64,000 nt of DNA from an uncultured Anaeroplasmataceae bacterium (GCA_934229535.1 CAKQDS010000009.1:1-64000); one strand, 5' to 3'. Counted from the stretch's first letter, positions 19,339 to 30,511 are shown. The notes: a model not told the origin generated them from the letters alone. Translations and numbers: made by a program.

Positions 19339-22300
19339 TTAAACTAAGAACCCATTATTAATAACAATTTCTTTAGCTAAATGCTTGTCAAACATTGCGG
19401 CATCACTTGTATTAAATGTTCCATCATATTTTGAATCAATTAGCATATCTAGGGCATATTTTTGATAATTTGTAAATGTCGAACTATTTCCTAAATAGCT
19501 ATATGCTAATACCTTATCCTTTTGATTGATCTTTCCATCACCATTTAAGTCTCCAGTTATTATTACTGTTAGCTTATCTATTACCTTAGAATTTTCATCA
19601 ATCAATTCTAACTTATAGCCATTTCCTACATAGCTTCTACTATATTTACTTGAATCTATTAATGTACCATTTGTATTATAAACTCTTATTCTTTCAATAC
19701 TATTATCAAATTGCTCTAAGAATTTACTCATTATTTGATTGTGTGAAACAAATCTTAATAATAGATCTTGTCCTTCTATGTAGCTTTCATGATTTTGAGC
19801 TATCCAGTTATTTCTTCTTCCTACTCTTCCATAGGTATAGAATTTATAAATATCATTATTTATTCTAAAGATATTTGCTTCAGCCTTAGCTACCTTGAAG
19901 CTTCTATGGATTTCTCCTTGGTAATTTCCTTTACCAATTATTGTAGCTTCACCTTCGCCTACTACCTGAACATCTGTTGTTTGAAGAATATAATCTGTAT
20001 CCTTAACTAGTGTACTACCATTTACTGTTACTACTACATTAGGCTCTGTTCCTATTATTGTGTTTCCTACTACTACATTTTCATCCTTTATTTCTAAAGC
20101 TGTTATCTTAAATGTCTTAGTCTTAGTTCCACTATAGCCATTCTTAAATGCTATCTTGATTATTGCCTCAGTTGTTACATTTAGGTTATTTTCATAGCTT
20201 AAATCATAATAATCACTTGTTAATAATGTATTATTGGCATAAATATTTAGACTTGGTGTAATTAAAGAACCTGTATATACTTGATCTTCTACATCAGACA
20301 CGATTATTACTACCTCACCAAAATCAGGATTATTAATGATTTCATCATAAATATCAAATGTTTTTACTACAAAGGCATTTTCTGTTGTATAATTGCCATT
20401 TCCAAAGATATAAACCATTCCAGCTCCTACACCCTTGGTATTATTACTTCCATAGATAACACTATAATCAGTATTTAATTCTAGCTTATAATCATTATGC
20501 ATTATTGTAAGCTCTGGTGTTATTTGTCTTCCATTATCATAGCTTTGATCTGCTATCTTAGCTACTACTACATCATTTGAATCTATTACTGCCTTAGAAA
20601 TTGTAAAATACATTCTCTTACTTACTGCTTCATAGTTTTCAGTCTCTAAAGCCTTTACTACTACCTCATATGTTCCTGCATTTACTGGAATATTATCTAA
20701 TAATTTATTATTTTGATAATATTCTATTTCTACACTACCATCACCATCATAGCTATATAATACATTTATATCTTTTGATCTATTATATACCTTATCTAGA
20801 CTAGATGTTATTTCTAGATTTGGTGTAAGGCGTAGTACAATAATAAAGATATTTCCCTTCTTACTTGCATACCCATCATCAAAAGGAATAAATTCAATAC
20901 TAAACTCATTTCCTGAAATTGTAGCATTACCAACAGTAGCTTCTTCATTTGTTCTTAATATAACAAATTCCCATCTACCATATTCATTTGCAGGTAGAGT
21001 AATTGTTGATAGCTTTGTTCCAACATATGCTACAATACTTGTAACCTTAGCTATTTTATCTTCGCTAAGCTCTTTATATGTTATTACAAATGAAACTTCA
21101 CTTTGACCACTATAATTGCCTAATCCTGTAATAGTTATAGTTGCTACTCCAACACCTGTATTATTCTTATAGGCTACACTAAAATCTTTATCCAATATTA
21201 ATAATGTCTTATTATTAAACATTATTACCTCTGGCTTTATTTCAGCTCCATTATAATATTGATTTGCTATCTCTTCAACATTTAATTTAGCTATATTCTT
21301 AGCTATTATCTTAAATTCTACTGTTTTGCTTCCCTTATAATTTCCCATTCCTGTTAAAACTATACTTGCATTAGTAGAGATTGATAGCTCTACATTATTT
21401 TGATATTTTATACTATAATCTTTGCTTTCCTTTAAGGCTTCATTATAATAGCTTGCTATAAAATTAGGCTTGATTTCTGTTGTCTCATATTCATATTCGT
21501 TTTCATTTTCACTATCTGTGAATCTAAATGATACATTTGCTATGTCACATGCTACTATCTTAAAGCTTACCTTATTCTTTGCTTCTGCATATTTTCTATT
21601 AGCTGCTACTATTACCTCTACATAATATGTACCTACATTGATTGGGGCTACTATGCTTTGATTTTGCTCATTATAATAATTAAATGTTACTCTATCATTT
21701 GCAAATTCTGCTTCATAGCACGAACCATTATTATTTAGCTTATTTATTTCCTCTACGCTAAATAATACATTCTTTGTATTATAAACTTTCTCAATATTGC
21801 TTTCTTTAAATTCTACTCTTGATTCATTTAATTCTACTCTTAAGTAGGCATTTAATTCTACCTCATTATAATTTGTATCTACTGGTACAAATCTTACTTG
21901 ATATACTACATTTCCTACCTTATCTGCTACTATTTCCTCAAGATCATATTCACTATCTGTTTCATTATTATAGAACTTAAATCCACCGTATTGATTATTA
22001 TAGCTTGTAAGCTTTTCTACTACACTATTTAGCTTTGAATCTACTGTGGTCTCAATTATTCCTAGGCTTGGTATCTTCTTGCTATCTATTTCGCCCTTTA
22101 AGATATTAAAGCTCTTAGTTATTTCACCTTGATAATTGCCTTTTCCTACTATTTCTACCAAAGCTTTTCCTACTACCTTATTATTACTATAGGTTGCTTC
22201 ATAATCACTGCCACTTACTAGTCTCATTAGATTATCTATTATTTCTAGGCTTGGCTTTTGGGCTTCCTCATTATAATATTTATCTTCTATTTCTTTAACC

Positions 22301-25300
22301 ATTTCTTCATTTAGGTACTTGGCTGTTATTTCAAAGCTTATTTCCTTTACTCCAGTATAATTGCCTTTTCCTATTACAGTTATGGTTGATAATACGCCGC
22401 TTTTTGCCTTGCTATCTAGATTATTCTTATATGCTACATCTATATCATTATTTGTTAATTCATATTCTGCATATTTTACTACTACCTGTGGTGTAATTGA
22501 TGCTCCATTATATTCATAGCTGCCTATTTCATTATAGCTTAATCCATTTATATCTTTAGCTCTTATTATAATGCTTTGCTCACTTGATTCACTATATTTA
22601 TAATAATCATTTTCTTCACTTACTAGCTTATAGGTATAGCTTCCTACATTTACTGGTGTATTTTCTAGCTTCTTACCATTTTGATAATATTCTATACTTA
22701 TTTCACTATTATAGCTTCCATAGCCCTTTATTTCATATTCAGGTCTATTTATTGCTGCCATATTGTAGATTACATCAACTATGCCTAGCTTATTATAAAC
22801 TACGGCATTTTTGATTAATCTTACGTTTATTGTGGTACTTCCATCTAAATAATTATTATTTGTTGATTTGAAAATCATTTCATAGCTATATTGGTAGCCA
22901 TTACTATATATTGCCTCTGTTAGATCATATTCACTACTAAATACTAAATAGCCATAGCCTGAAACAACATAGCTACTTATATCTATATCGCCTATTGTAT
23001 TTAATACTGCTTTATTTTCTACATACTTTAAAACATTTATTTCTATTGTCTTAATCTCTGGTATAAAGCTTGCTATACTTGCTTTACTTATTTCATAGCT
23101 GCCCTCTATATTATCCTTATAATTTCCTATTCCTTTTACAGCTACTACTACATTGCCGGCATTTATTACATCGCCATATTTTAGCTCATAATCTACATTA
23201 TTTTGTAATAATGTCTCTTCTCCAAGGCTTATATAAACTTTTGGATATAGCTTTTGCTCATTTCCATTATATTCTACTCTTGCCTCTGTAAATTCTACTC
23301 TTGCTTCACTTAGGCTTCTTCTATTAATTGTTAATGTGCCTAATTCATATGATACATTTATTTCATAATTATCTGCTTCAAAGCTGATATTTTCTAGCTT
23401 TATATCATATATTCCAGCATTTTGATTTAAGCTTGTACTATATTCATTTTGCTCGTGTAGACTAAATTTATATATTGCCTCATTTTGAGCCTTTATTCCT
23501 TCTACTGTATCACTACCTAGTAAGCCTACTACTGATTTTATCTTATAGCTGCCATTATATTTGACATTTCCACTATATGTTTCCTCATAATCAGTAGCTG
23601 CTACACTTATTGATAGACTTGCCTTACTTATTTCAATAGTAAATGTGCCTTCATAGCCTTCATGATTTGCAGCCTCTACATAATAATAAATCTTATTTAC
23701 TCCTACATTCTTTATTATTATTTCTTTACTATTTTTCTTTGTCTTGGCATCCTCTATTGATACATTACTATAATATACTATAGCTTGCATATTACCTTTT
23801 GTTTTAGCACTTACTTCACCACTATGGCCTATGCCATCATATATTCCCTTATAGCCCTTACTACTTACTACTAGCTTAGCCTCACTTATTACTAGACTTG
23901 CTGTATTATAGCTTATATCGCCTATTACATAATTTTCAGCTTCGCCATTTAAGCCTCCCATACTTATTGTATAGGCTCCTACATTTTGATTTATTGTTGT
24001 ACTTCCATCAAAATAATAGATTGCATCTCCATTTAAGTTTATTATTTCATTTAAGTCTAATTCTAAATCATTTTCAACTATGCCTACTGCGCTTACTATA
24101 CTATAATCATTCTTATATAAATATTCTACATTTCCACTATAGACACTATTTTGTCCTCTTGGACTTACTACTATCGAAATTGTCTTCTTATTTATTGTTA
24201 TTGTATATTCTACTGTTTCACTTTCGTGATTCTTTGCGCTTATTGTACATTCTACAGTTGTTATTCCTGCATTTGTTCTTGATGGTGTTACATTATAGTT
24301 ATATGTAATCTCACTTCCATCTACACTTTGAGCACTTACTGTTCTTTCTAATGGCTTTCCATCATATGTCTTTATTCCATCATTACTATAGCTTATATTA
24401 TTTAACTTCGCATTTGTAATCTCATAGCTTCCTGATACATTTGTTTGCTTAGTTATCTTATAATTTTCACTTTCAATTTCTAAGCCTACTATTGTAATCT
24501 CATAGCTTCCTACATCACTTACAAATTCGCCGCCATTTGCCTTATATTCTACATCTTCATTTACCGCAAATATGCTATTTATTGTATCATTCTTAGCTAA
24601 GGCTGTTACATTTTCAATTTGATAGCCCTTTACATAATCAATTCTACCATTATATACCTGCTTATATGAATTTACGATTACCTTTATCTCTATTTCCTTT
24701 TGATTTACAACATATGGATATTCCTTATCTATATTTGTTCCATTTTCCCATTCATAGTTTATGGTATCCTTTATTCCTACTACTGCTTTATAGCTTCCGG
24801 CATTTTTATATACATTTCCACTTATTACCATTGTCTTTTCATCGTAATTTGTTGGTATATATTCATACTCTTGGCTATCATATACTATTGTTTGATTATT
24901 AGCACTTGGTATTACTAGCTTGGCCTTTGTTATTTCCATTTCGCCGTTATTATATTCTATGCTTATTTCATAATTATTATTGCTTAAATATAATCCACTT
25001 AATTCTACTACATATAATCCGGCATTTACTGGTGCTTCTTCACTTCCATTATATGTATATTTATTATTTGCGCTACTTTCTGATATTACATCGCCACTTA
25101 TTAATCTATCATAGCTAATATCTAAGCTTCCCTTATACATACTTGAAAGTCCTGTATATTCTATCTTATAGCTTTCTAGTACTACATTTGCTACTAGCTT
25201 TCTTCTTAAGATATTAATACTACTACTTCCTACTGCTTCTTTGTAATTTGCTACATTTATTTTATAATATACTGTCTTTTCGCCTTCTGTAAAGCCTGTA

Positions 25301-25709
25301 TACTGATGATCTGTAACATTATTTGAATAGCTGCCGTTTTCTTTATCACTATAGCTTATAGTTGCTCCGGCTATATTACATACTACTTCGATATGATGGG
25401 CTTTACCATCATATTGGGCATTATAGCCTGTAACATTATAATCGCTTCCTAGTACTAATGTTCCCTTTTCTATATTTAAGGTATAATTAACATAGCTTCC
25501 TTTATAATTTGTTCCCTCTTTTAAGGTTATTGTTACTACTACCTCTCCTATTCCTAAAGACTTTAGGCTTACTACTGGATCACTATAGCTTATTTCTACT
25601 ATTCCTTTATTACTTTCTATAGCTATTTCTCCATCTCCTACTTTATTTGTGATGGTTACTTTATCTACATTTGGATACTCTATACTGCCACTTGTCTTAT
25701 CTATTGCAA
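19339..25709 (-). repeat. 6.37-kb direct repeat, copy 1 (3' part of the 3208-aa gene)
   Basis: Matches 30717-37087 at an offset of 11,378 bp. Apart from three differences close to the stop (19351, 19356, 19365) the encoded proteins are identical as far as I can compare. Similarity ends abruptly at 25709/37087. Confidence 0.95.
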
Positions 25710-28700
25710 TTGAACCTTCTGCTTTAGAAATTGTCCAGGTTAAATTTTGATCTTCAATTGAAGAATTAGTAGTATTCCAACAAGTATTTGCTTTATCCAA
25801 TAATGCAAATGTAACTATATATTCTCCAGCATTAGTACCACTAGCATTACCACCTTGACTCATATATGTATCATTAAAATTATCAATTATGACAGTTTTA
25901 ACTTTACCATCATATACAAAATCACCACCAATTGTAGGAACCATTAATTTTAATTTAACTACCGTTATCTCTAATTCAAATTCATATTCATTATAGCTTT
26001 CTGGGAATCGTGGAACATATACAACAGTTGCAGTTTGTTCTGAAACTGTTGGTTTATAGCTATCATCCTTCCATTTGAAAGTACCAGCTGTATTTGTAGC
26101 TCCACCAGTAAGTTCATATTCACTTAAAGCATGTGAATATGTTATATCGCCTACTGTTGGCATTGTGGTAATTGTTGGATTAACCTTATTTATTGTAAAT
26201 ACTAATATAACATCATCAACACTTCCATCACTTGCCCAGCATGTATTTGCTGTATCTAATAGCTTTATTGTAATATCTTGGCTTCCACCAATTCTTCTTA
26301 CATTACCAGTTATACTCATATATGTATCATCAAAATTATCAGGTATACAAGTTTGATCTAAACCCTTATAATAATATGTTGTAGTAATTGTTGGTTTTGT
26401 CAATAATAGCTTTGATACATCAATAGTTATTTCGAATTCTGCGTTTGTATAGTTTGCTGTATCGTCAGGTGTAAATGTTACACTTGCACTTTTTGTCGCA
26501 ACAAGTGGCATAATTTTGCCATCAGTCCAACTAAATGTACCAGATGTATTTGCAACTCCACCAGTAAGCTTATATTCACTTAAACTATGTGAATAAGTTA
26601 TTCCATCTGCTGTTGGATTTGTAGTAATACTTGGTGTTGCTTGTCTTATTTCCCATGTAACAACCTTATTAGCTATTGTTCCATCAGCCCAGCATGTATT
26701 ATTTGTATCTAGTAATTGATATGTTACTGTATATTTTCCAGCATTTGTAGCCTTATATGTTGGATTTACAGCCTTCATATATGCTGATTGAACATAATTA
26801 AAGTATGCCTGGTGCTCGGTTCCATCATAAATAAAATCCTTTGTTTGGTGAGGAACTGTAAGATCTAATTTTGATATTGTCCATGTTCTTGTAATGCTTG
26901 AAACATCTTCATCTTCTGAAAAGCAAAAATTCACTTTATACTCATCTTTTATTGTAAATATAACATTATAAGATCCTACATTAGTTGCACTTTCTATACC
27001 GCTTCGATTAACTTTTGATGTGTCATAACTAGATATAACTGCACGCTTTATTGTACCATCATATGTATAATCTCCATAAGCAGTTGCAGGTATTGGCATT
27101 TTTCTAATTTTCCATTCTAAAGTTTTATCATCACTATCTTTTCCCCAAGTATAATTATCTTTATCTTTCAATGAAAGTATTACTGTATATGTTCCGGCAT
27201 TTGTTGCAGAGGTTGTTCCACTTATAGTGTAATGATCTAAATTAGCTGCTACTATATTTACAGATTGTTTCGTTCCATTATATGTGTATGTTCCTGAAAT
27301 ACTAGGTGTGGGTATTGCTCTTTTTTCAATAGTCCAATCCTTGCTCTGTTTTGCAATTGAACCATCACTCCAACACGTATTTGCTGTATCTATTAATTCA
27401 AAATAAACAGTATATTTTCCAACATATGTTGCTGTTGTGGTTCCACTTTGTTTAATATATTTTGTATCATATTTACCGATATTCACAGTTATTGGATCTA
27501 TACTATAATAATATTTGGAACTAACTGTTGGAACATCTAATTTCAATTTTACAACAGTTATGTTTATATTAAACACTTTAATACTGTAATTTGGCGTATC
27601 AGTTGGCGTAAATGTTACTCTTGCTGTTGTTGTTCCATAGGTTGGTATAGTTGCACCATTAGTCCAACTAAATGTACCAGGAACACTTGCAACTCCGCCA
27701 GTGAGTTCATATTCACTCAATTTATGTGAATAAGTTATATCTTCTGTTGATGGATTCGTACTAATTGTAGGAGTTGCTTTAGCAATACTCCAATTAAATG
27801 TCTTATCAGTTGTTGTTCCATCACTCCAACTTAACCAATCATATTTTAATTCAACCTTAGCAGAATAATTTCCAACATTAGTTCCAGTATTTTGACTAAT
27901 ATCCATAAAATATTTATTATAGTTATTTGGTAAGTATATTTTTTGTTCTCCATCATATGTAAAAGTACTAGTACTACTTGCTGTTACATTTAAATTAGTA
28001 ATGGCATCATCTCTATAGATACAATAACGATTATTAATACTGACACCATTATATATTACACTTTTAACTGAAACATCACTAATATCCCATACAGGGTTAT
28101 ACATTGAAGCATCAAAATCCATACCAATAATTCCATTTATTTCAAATTCATATGCTAGGTTTGTAGTAGCGCTATTAATTGAAAATCCCACTACTGATGA
28201 AGAATGTGCACCATCTAAAGTGACTTTTATATCTTGTCCACCACAAAATTCAATTTCATAATATTCTCCACTTGGAATATTAATAAAATTAAAAACAGAT
28301 GAATCAGAAGTTATTTTTATGTTTATGTTTGTTGAAGATGAGTCATTTACAGATTTTACATCATCAATATAAATCATACAACCAGCGCCAACATTCATAA
28401 ATGCATCATTTTCTTCTATACTACTAGTACTATATGTATAATTTGTGTATAAATCACATATTTCAAAATAGCATTCATGCAAATAGAATGCTTCTTTATA
28501 TGGATCATTAACTTCAATTTTTCCACCTAGTGTTCCACTTTTAGGACTCTTTATAATTAATTTGCAATTTACACCAACCTCAACATATCCAACAATAAAA
28601 AGCGTATAATCACTTGGAATGATAATTGTTTTGGTTATTAAACTTTCAAATTGTAAATCCAAATAATTTAGAACTGCCATATTCTCTGTAAGCGTAAATT

Positions 28701-28965
28701 CACCAGTTTCTGGCGTAGTTAAAAATTCCTCAAGTTCATTTACACCATCACCAGGTTTTGTAACAACTTGTAATTCTGAAAGTTCACTATTATTTCCATT
28801 TTTAACATCATCTAATATTTCTTCAGTTTCAATTTTATTTGCTAAATTATTAGAGTTATCACTATTTGTAGTTTCAGAAACGTTTAGTTTGAAGTAAGAA
28901 AAAAGAAAAAAAGTAAAAAGGCAAATGCTTAAAAGTTTCAAAACACGAACAAATTTATTTATCAT
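19339..28965 (-). CDS. 3208-aa secreted MBG/Ig-like repeat protein with C-terminal dockerin
   Basis: ATG at 28965 follows GGAGG closely. The N-terminus has a hydrophobic signal (about 8-27), then the motif IETEEILDDVKN, also present in the 3820-aa protein. Residues about 85-340 are a unique beta-rich region. Residues about 350-1085 alternate two repeat types: one with ITYSHxLSEYxLTGG and GTFSW, the other with YNG/YDG, ATNAGTYT and DTANTCWSDG. Residues 1086-3208 are nearly identical to 1698-3820 of the 3820-aa protein and contain more MBG-type repeats (GxGNYxG, YxGxxI.P). The dockerin starts at 3139 with DLNGDGKINQKD and a second loop DSKYDGTFNTSD, both calcium-binding in pattern. No catalytic domain and no anchor are visible. 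I infer a long secreted stalk held on the cell through its dockerin. Confidence 0.85.
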   Translation of the reverse strand: MINKFVRVLKLLSICLFTFFLFSYFKLNVSETTNSDNSNNLANKIETEEILDDVKNGNNSELSELQVVTKPGDGVNELEEFLTTPETGEFTLTENMAVLNYLDLQFESLITKTIIIPSDYTLFIVGYVEVGVNCKLIIKSPKSGTLGGKIEVNDPYKEAFYLHECYFEICDLYTNYTYSTSSIEENDAFMNVGAGCMIYIDDVKSVNDSSSTNINIKITSDSSVFNFINIPSGEYYEIEFCGGQDIKVTLDGAHSSSVVGFSINSATTNLAYEFEINGIIGMDFDASMYNPVWDISDVSVKSVIYNGVSINNRYCIYRDDAITNLNVTASSTSTFTYDGEQKIYLPNNYNKYFMDISQNTGTNVGNYSAKVELKYDWLSWSDGTTTDKTFNWSIAKATPTISTNPSTEDITYSHKLSEYELTGGVASVPGTFSWTNGATIPTYGTTTARVTFTPTDTPNYSIKVFNINITVVKLKLDVPTVSSKYYYSIDPITVNIGKYDTKYIKQSGTTTATYVGKYTVYFELIDTANTCWSDGSIAKQSKDWTIEKRAIPTPSISGTYTYNGTKQSVNIVAANLDHYTISGTTSATNAGTYTVILSLKDKDNYTWGKDSDDKTLEWKIRKMPIPATAYGDYTYDGTIKRAVISSYDTSKVNRSGIESATNVGSYNVIFTIKDEYKVNFCFSEDEDVSSITRTWTISKLDLTVPHQTKDFIYDGTEHQAYFNYVQSAYMKAVNPTYKATNAGKYTVTYQLLDTNNTCWADGTIANKVVTWEIRQATPSITTNPTADGITYSHSLSEYKLTGGVANTSGTFSWTDGKIMPLVATKSASVTFTPDDTANYTNAEFEITIDVSKLLLTKPTITTTYYYKGLDQTCIPDNFDDTYMSITGNVRRIGGSQDITIKLLDTANTCWASDGSVDDVILVFTINKVNPTITTMPTVGDITYSHALSEYELTGGATNTAGTFKWKDDSYKPTVSEQTATVVYVPRFPESYNEYEFELEITVVKLKLMVPTIGGDFVYDGKVKTVIIDNFNDTYMSQGGNASGTNAGEYIVTFALLDKANTCWNTTNSSIEDQNLTWTISKAEGSIAIDKTSGSIEYPNVDKVTITNKVGDGEIAIESNKGIVEISYSDPVVSLKSLGIGEVVVTITLKEGTNYKGSYVNYTLNIEKGTLVLGSDYNVTGYNAQYDGKAHHIEVVCNIAGATISYSDKENGSYSNNVTDHQYTGFTEGEKTVYYKINVANYKEAVGSSSINILRRKLVANVVLESYKIEYTGLSSMYKGSLDISYDRLISGDVISESSANNKYTYNGSEEAPVNAGLYVVELSGLYLSNNNYEISIEYNNGEMEITKAKLVIPSANNQTIVYDSQEYEYIPTNYDEKTMVISGNVYKNAGSYKAVVGIKDTINYEWENGTNIDKEYPYVVNQKEIEIKVIVNSYKQVYNGRIDYVKGYQIENVTALAKNDTINSIFAVNEDVEYKANGGEFVSDVGSYEITIVGLEIESENYKITKQTNVSGSYEITNAKLNNISYSNDGIKTYDGKPLERTVSAQSVDGSEITYNYNVTPSRTNAGITTVECTISAKNHESETVEYTITINKKTISIVVSPRGQNSVYSGNVEYLYKNDYSIVSAVGIVENDLELDLNEIINLNGDAIYYFDGSTTINQNVGAYTISMGGLNGEAENYVIGDISYNTASLVISEAKLVVSSKGYKGIYDGIGHSGEVSAKTKGNMQAIVYYSNVSIEDAKTKKNSKEIIIKNVGVNKIYYYVEAANHEGYEGTFTIEISKASLSISVAATDYEETYSGNVKYNGSYKIKSVVGLLGSDTVEGIKAQNEAIYKFSLHEQNEYSTSLNQNAGIYDIKLENISFEADNYEINVSYELGTLTINRRSLSEARVEFTEARVEYNGNEQKLYPKVYISLGEETLLQNNVDYELKYGDVINAGNVVVAVKGIGNYKDNIEGSYEISKASIASFIPEIKTIEINVLKYVENKAVLNTIGDIDISSYVVSGYGYLVFSSEYDLTEAIYSNGYQYSYEMIFKSTNNNYLDGSTTINVRLIKNAVVYNKLGIVDVIYNMAAINRPEYEIKGYGSYNSEISIEYYQNGKKLENTPVNVGSYTYKLVSEENDYYKYSESSEQSIIIRAKDINGLSYNEIGSYEYNGASITPQVVVKYAEYELTNNDIDVAYKNNLDSKAKSGVLSTITVIGKGNYTGVKEISFEITAKYLNEEMVKEIEDKYYNEEAQKPSLEIIDNLMRLVSGSDYEATYSNNKVVGKALVEIVGKGNYQGEITKSFNILKGEIDSKKIPSLGIIETTVDSKLNSVVEKLTSYNNQYGGFKFYNNETDSEYDLEEIVADKVGNVVYQVRFVPVDTNYNEVELNAYLRVELNESRVEFKESNIEKVYNTKNVLFSVEEINKLNNNGSCYEAEFANDRVTFNYYNEQNQSIVAPINVGTYYVEVIVAANRKYAEAKNKVSFKIVACDIANVSFRFTDSENENEYEYETTEIKPNFIASYYNEALKESKDYSIKYQNNVELSISTNASIVLTGMGNYKGSKTVEFKIIAKNIAKLNVEEIANQYYNGAEIKPEVIMFNNKTLLILDKDFSVAYKNNTGVGVATITITGLGNYSGQSEVSFVITYKELSEDKIAKVTSIVAYVGTKLSTITLPANEYGRWEFVILRTNEEATVGNATISGNEFSIEFIPFDDGYASKKGNIFIIVLRLTPNLEITSSLDKVYNRSKDINVLYSYDGDGSVEIEYYQNNKLLDNIPVNAGTYEVVVKALETENYEAVSKRMYFTISKAVIDSNDVVVAKIADQSYDNGRQITPELTIMHNDYKLELNTDYSVIYGSNNTKGVGAGMVYIFGNGNYTTENAFVVKTFDIYDEIINNPDFGEVVIIVSDVEDQVYTGSLITPSLNIYANNTLLTSDYYDLSYENNLNVTTEAIIKIAFKNGYSGTKTKTFKITALEIKDENVVVGNTIIGTEPNVVVTVNGSTLVKDTDYILQTTDVQVVGEGEATIIGKGNYQGEIHRSFKVAKAEANIFRINNDIYKFYTYGRVGRRNNWIAQNHESYIEGQDLLLRFVSHNQIMSKFLEQFDNSIERIRVYNTNGTLIDSSKYSRSYVGNGYKLELIDENSKVIDKLTVIITGDLNGDGKINQKDKVLAYSYLGNSSTFTNYQKYALDMLIDSKYDGTFNTSDAAMFDKHLAKEIVINNGFLV

Positions 28966-29066
28966 AGAACATACCTCCTAAAGTAGTCTTTATATTCCAA
29001 TAGCAAATAAAATAATAATCATTATTTATAAATATTTAAATTTTCAAAATAGCTTCCTCTAACCTT

Positions 29067-29094
29067 ATTATAACACTAAAATAATTAAAAACAA
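29067..29094 (-). promoter_or_regulatory. Promoter of the 3208-aa surface protein gene
   Basis: Minus-strand TTGTTT (29089-29094), 16-bp spacer, TATAAT (29067-29072) with an extended TGT. It shares TTTAGTGTTATAAT with the promoter at 19113, suggesting co-regulated surface genes. Confidence 0.6.
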
Positions 29095-29159
29095 TTAATT
29101 ATGTCAAAAAATGGTATGAAAATCTTAATTTTTTTCATAAATATAGCCATATTTATATT

Positions 29160-29185
29160 AAATTATGTCGATTTCGACATAATTT
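29160..29185. promoter_or_regulatory. Inverted repeat, possible operator
   Basis: Perfect 11-bp arms AAATTATGTCG and CGACATAATTT around ATTT, about 65 bp upstream of the -35 of the 3208-aa gene. Its TCGACATA half also occurs upstream of the 3820-aa gene (42304, 42346) and the Pr6Pr gene (43164). No U-run follows on either strand, so an operator fits better than a terminator. Confidence 0.45.
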
Positions 29186-29287
29186 GACATTTATAACAAA
29201 ATAAAAAAAAGAGTGTTTTAAATGAACTAAGTTTTGAACTGGTCCAACTTTTGTTTTCACTTAATTTCCTCTCTTCAAAAAATTTCA

Positions 29288-30457
29288 TCAATATAATTCA
29301 TTTAATAAATTTTTCTTTAGTTCTAACAATTTATTATATTCAAATGAAGTATCAAATACATTATTATCAAACTGTTTACTTTTTAAAAGTTCTGTTCTTA
29401 TAGTATAGTCTGAATATAAATTTTTCGCATTGATTTTACCATTTTCTTTATGAGTTATAAATATACCATCACGACGCTTCAAATAATCTAATATTTCAAC
29501 ATAATGAGTACTAAATATTATTTGAGCTCCATATTTGTTTATTTTTTCATCATTGAACAAAAATAAAAGATTATAAACTAAATTCTTTTGAAAACAATCT
29601 TCTATTTCATCTACAATAAACACCTTACCTTTTTTTAAAGCATTTATAGCTCTTATATATAACTCAACACCCCTAAATGTGCCAGCTGATAATATAGCAA
29701 TTAGTTCTGAACTACGCATATTAACTTCTGGTTCATTAAATCTTTTAAAGAGAATATTATCAGAGTTATTATATACAATATATTCAATACTATTATCTAA
29801 TAAATTAATAATTGATGATACTAATTTTTGATTGCAACTACTTAAGCTAGTAAAGAATGTATCTCTAACAATAATTTGATTGAAATTTGCAATATTGTTT
29901 GAATAAAAATCATCAACAAACACTTCATTATTAGTAATTCTTATAATCGCTGAAGTATCATTTAAAGATTCTCCTAATACATCATTTGCATCTTTACCTT
30001 CTAATTCTAATAATTCTAAATTTTTCTTACCCTTAGATTTAATATATTTAAATTTTGTTAATTTCTCATTTTCAATTGGTGAATATTTATTAGCATAAGA
30101 TATATTAATACCATCAATTTTATTAAAATCAGCTGAATATTTATAAATCATTTGATTTAAATAAAAAACAACTTCTAAATGTATTTTATCTTTTTTAAAT
30201 TCTCTATTTATATATTCCCATCTACCAGTTTGTAAAAAAACGAATGTTTTTAAAATCAAAGATAAGACACTACTTTTACCTGATGAATTTCCACCAACAA
30301 GAGCAAAACATCTTAACGTGTTTAATCCTTCATCAATAGGAAAAATCTCTTTATTTATATCATCATTATACACTCTAGCTTTTGTTGTTAAATCGATTTC
30401 AAAATCATCTTCAAGCAATTTAAAACCATTAACTTTTATTTTTAAGACCTTTAGCAT
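29288..30457 (-). CDS. Stand-alone SMC/ABC-like AAA ATPase (AAA_15/AAA_21 type)
   Basis: 389 aa from ATG 30457, with GGAGGA at 30467-30472; a more upstream start would lie inside the promoter. Walker A is GGNSSGKS (55-62), the ABC-like signature is LSAGTFRG, Walker B is KVFIVDEIED, and a switch His follows in FSTHYVEIL. This is the layout of OLD-like/AAA_15 ATPases, many of which act in defence together with a nuclease such as a TOPRIM or RloB partner. No TOPRIM domain and no partner gene are visible here; both neighbours are giant surface protein genes. It has its own strong promoter and an adjacent perfect palindrome. The function is unproven: an orphan defence ATPase or a domesticated regulator are both possible. 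Confidence 0.8.
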   Translation of the reverse strand: MLKVLKIKVNGFKLLEDDFEIDLTTKARVYNDDINKEIFPIDEGLNTLRCFALVGGNSSGKSSVLSLILKTFVFLQTGRWEYINREFKKDKIHLEVVFYLNQMIYKYSADFNKIDGINISYANKYSPIENEKLTKFKYIKSKGKKNLELLELEGKDANDVLGESLNDTSAIIRITNNEVFVDDFYSNNIANFNQIIVRDTFFTSLSSCNQKLVSSIINLLDNSIEYIVYNNSDNILFKRFNEPEVNMRSSELIAILSAGTFRGVELYIRAINALKKGKVFIVDEIEDCFQKNLVYNLLFLFNDEKINKYGAQIIFSTHYVEILDYLKRRDGIFITHKENGKINAKNLYSDYTIRTELLKSKQFDNNVFDTSFEYNKLLELKKNLLNELY

Positions 30458-30482
30458 AATATTTTTCCTCCATGGTACATTA

Positions 30483-30511
30483 ATTATATAATTTTTCAGC
30501 ACAAATGTCAA
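30483..30511 (-). promoter_or_regulatory. Promoter of the AAA ATPase gene
   Basis: Consensus minus-strand TTGACA (30506-30511), 17-bp spacer, TATAAT (30483-30488). Transcription would start near 30476, giving a leader of about 20 nt. Confidence 0.8.

Larger units (their letters stand above)
28966..29287. other. Intergenic region upstream of the 3208-aa gene
   Basis: 322 bp without a gene. It carries the promoter at 29067-29094, an inverted repeat at 29160-29185, and the 3' end of the ATPase transcript, for which I see no convincing terminator. Confidence 0.65.
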
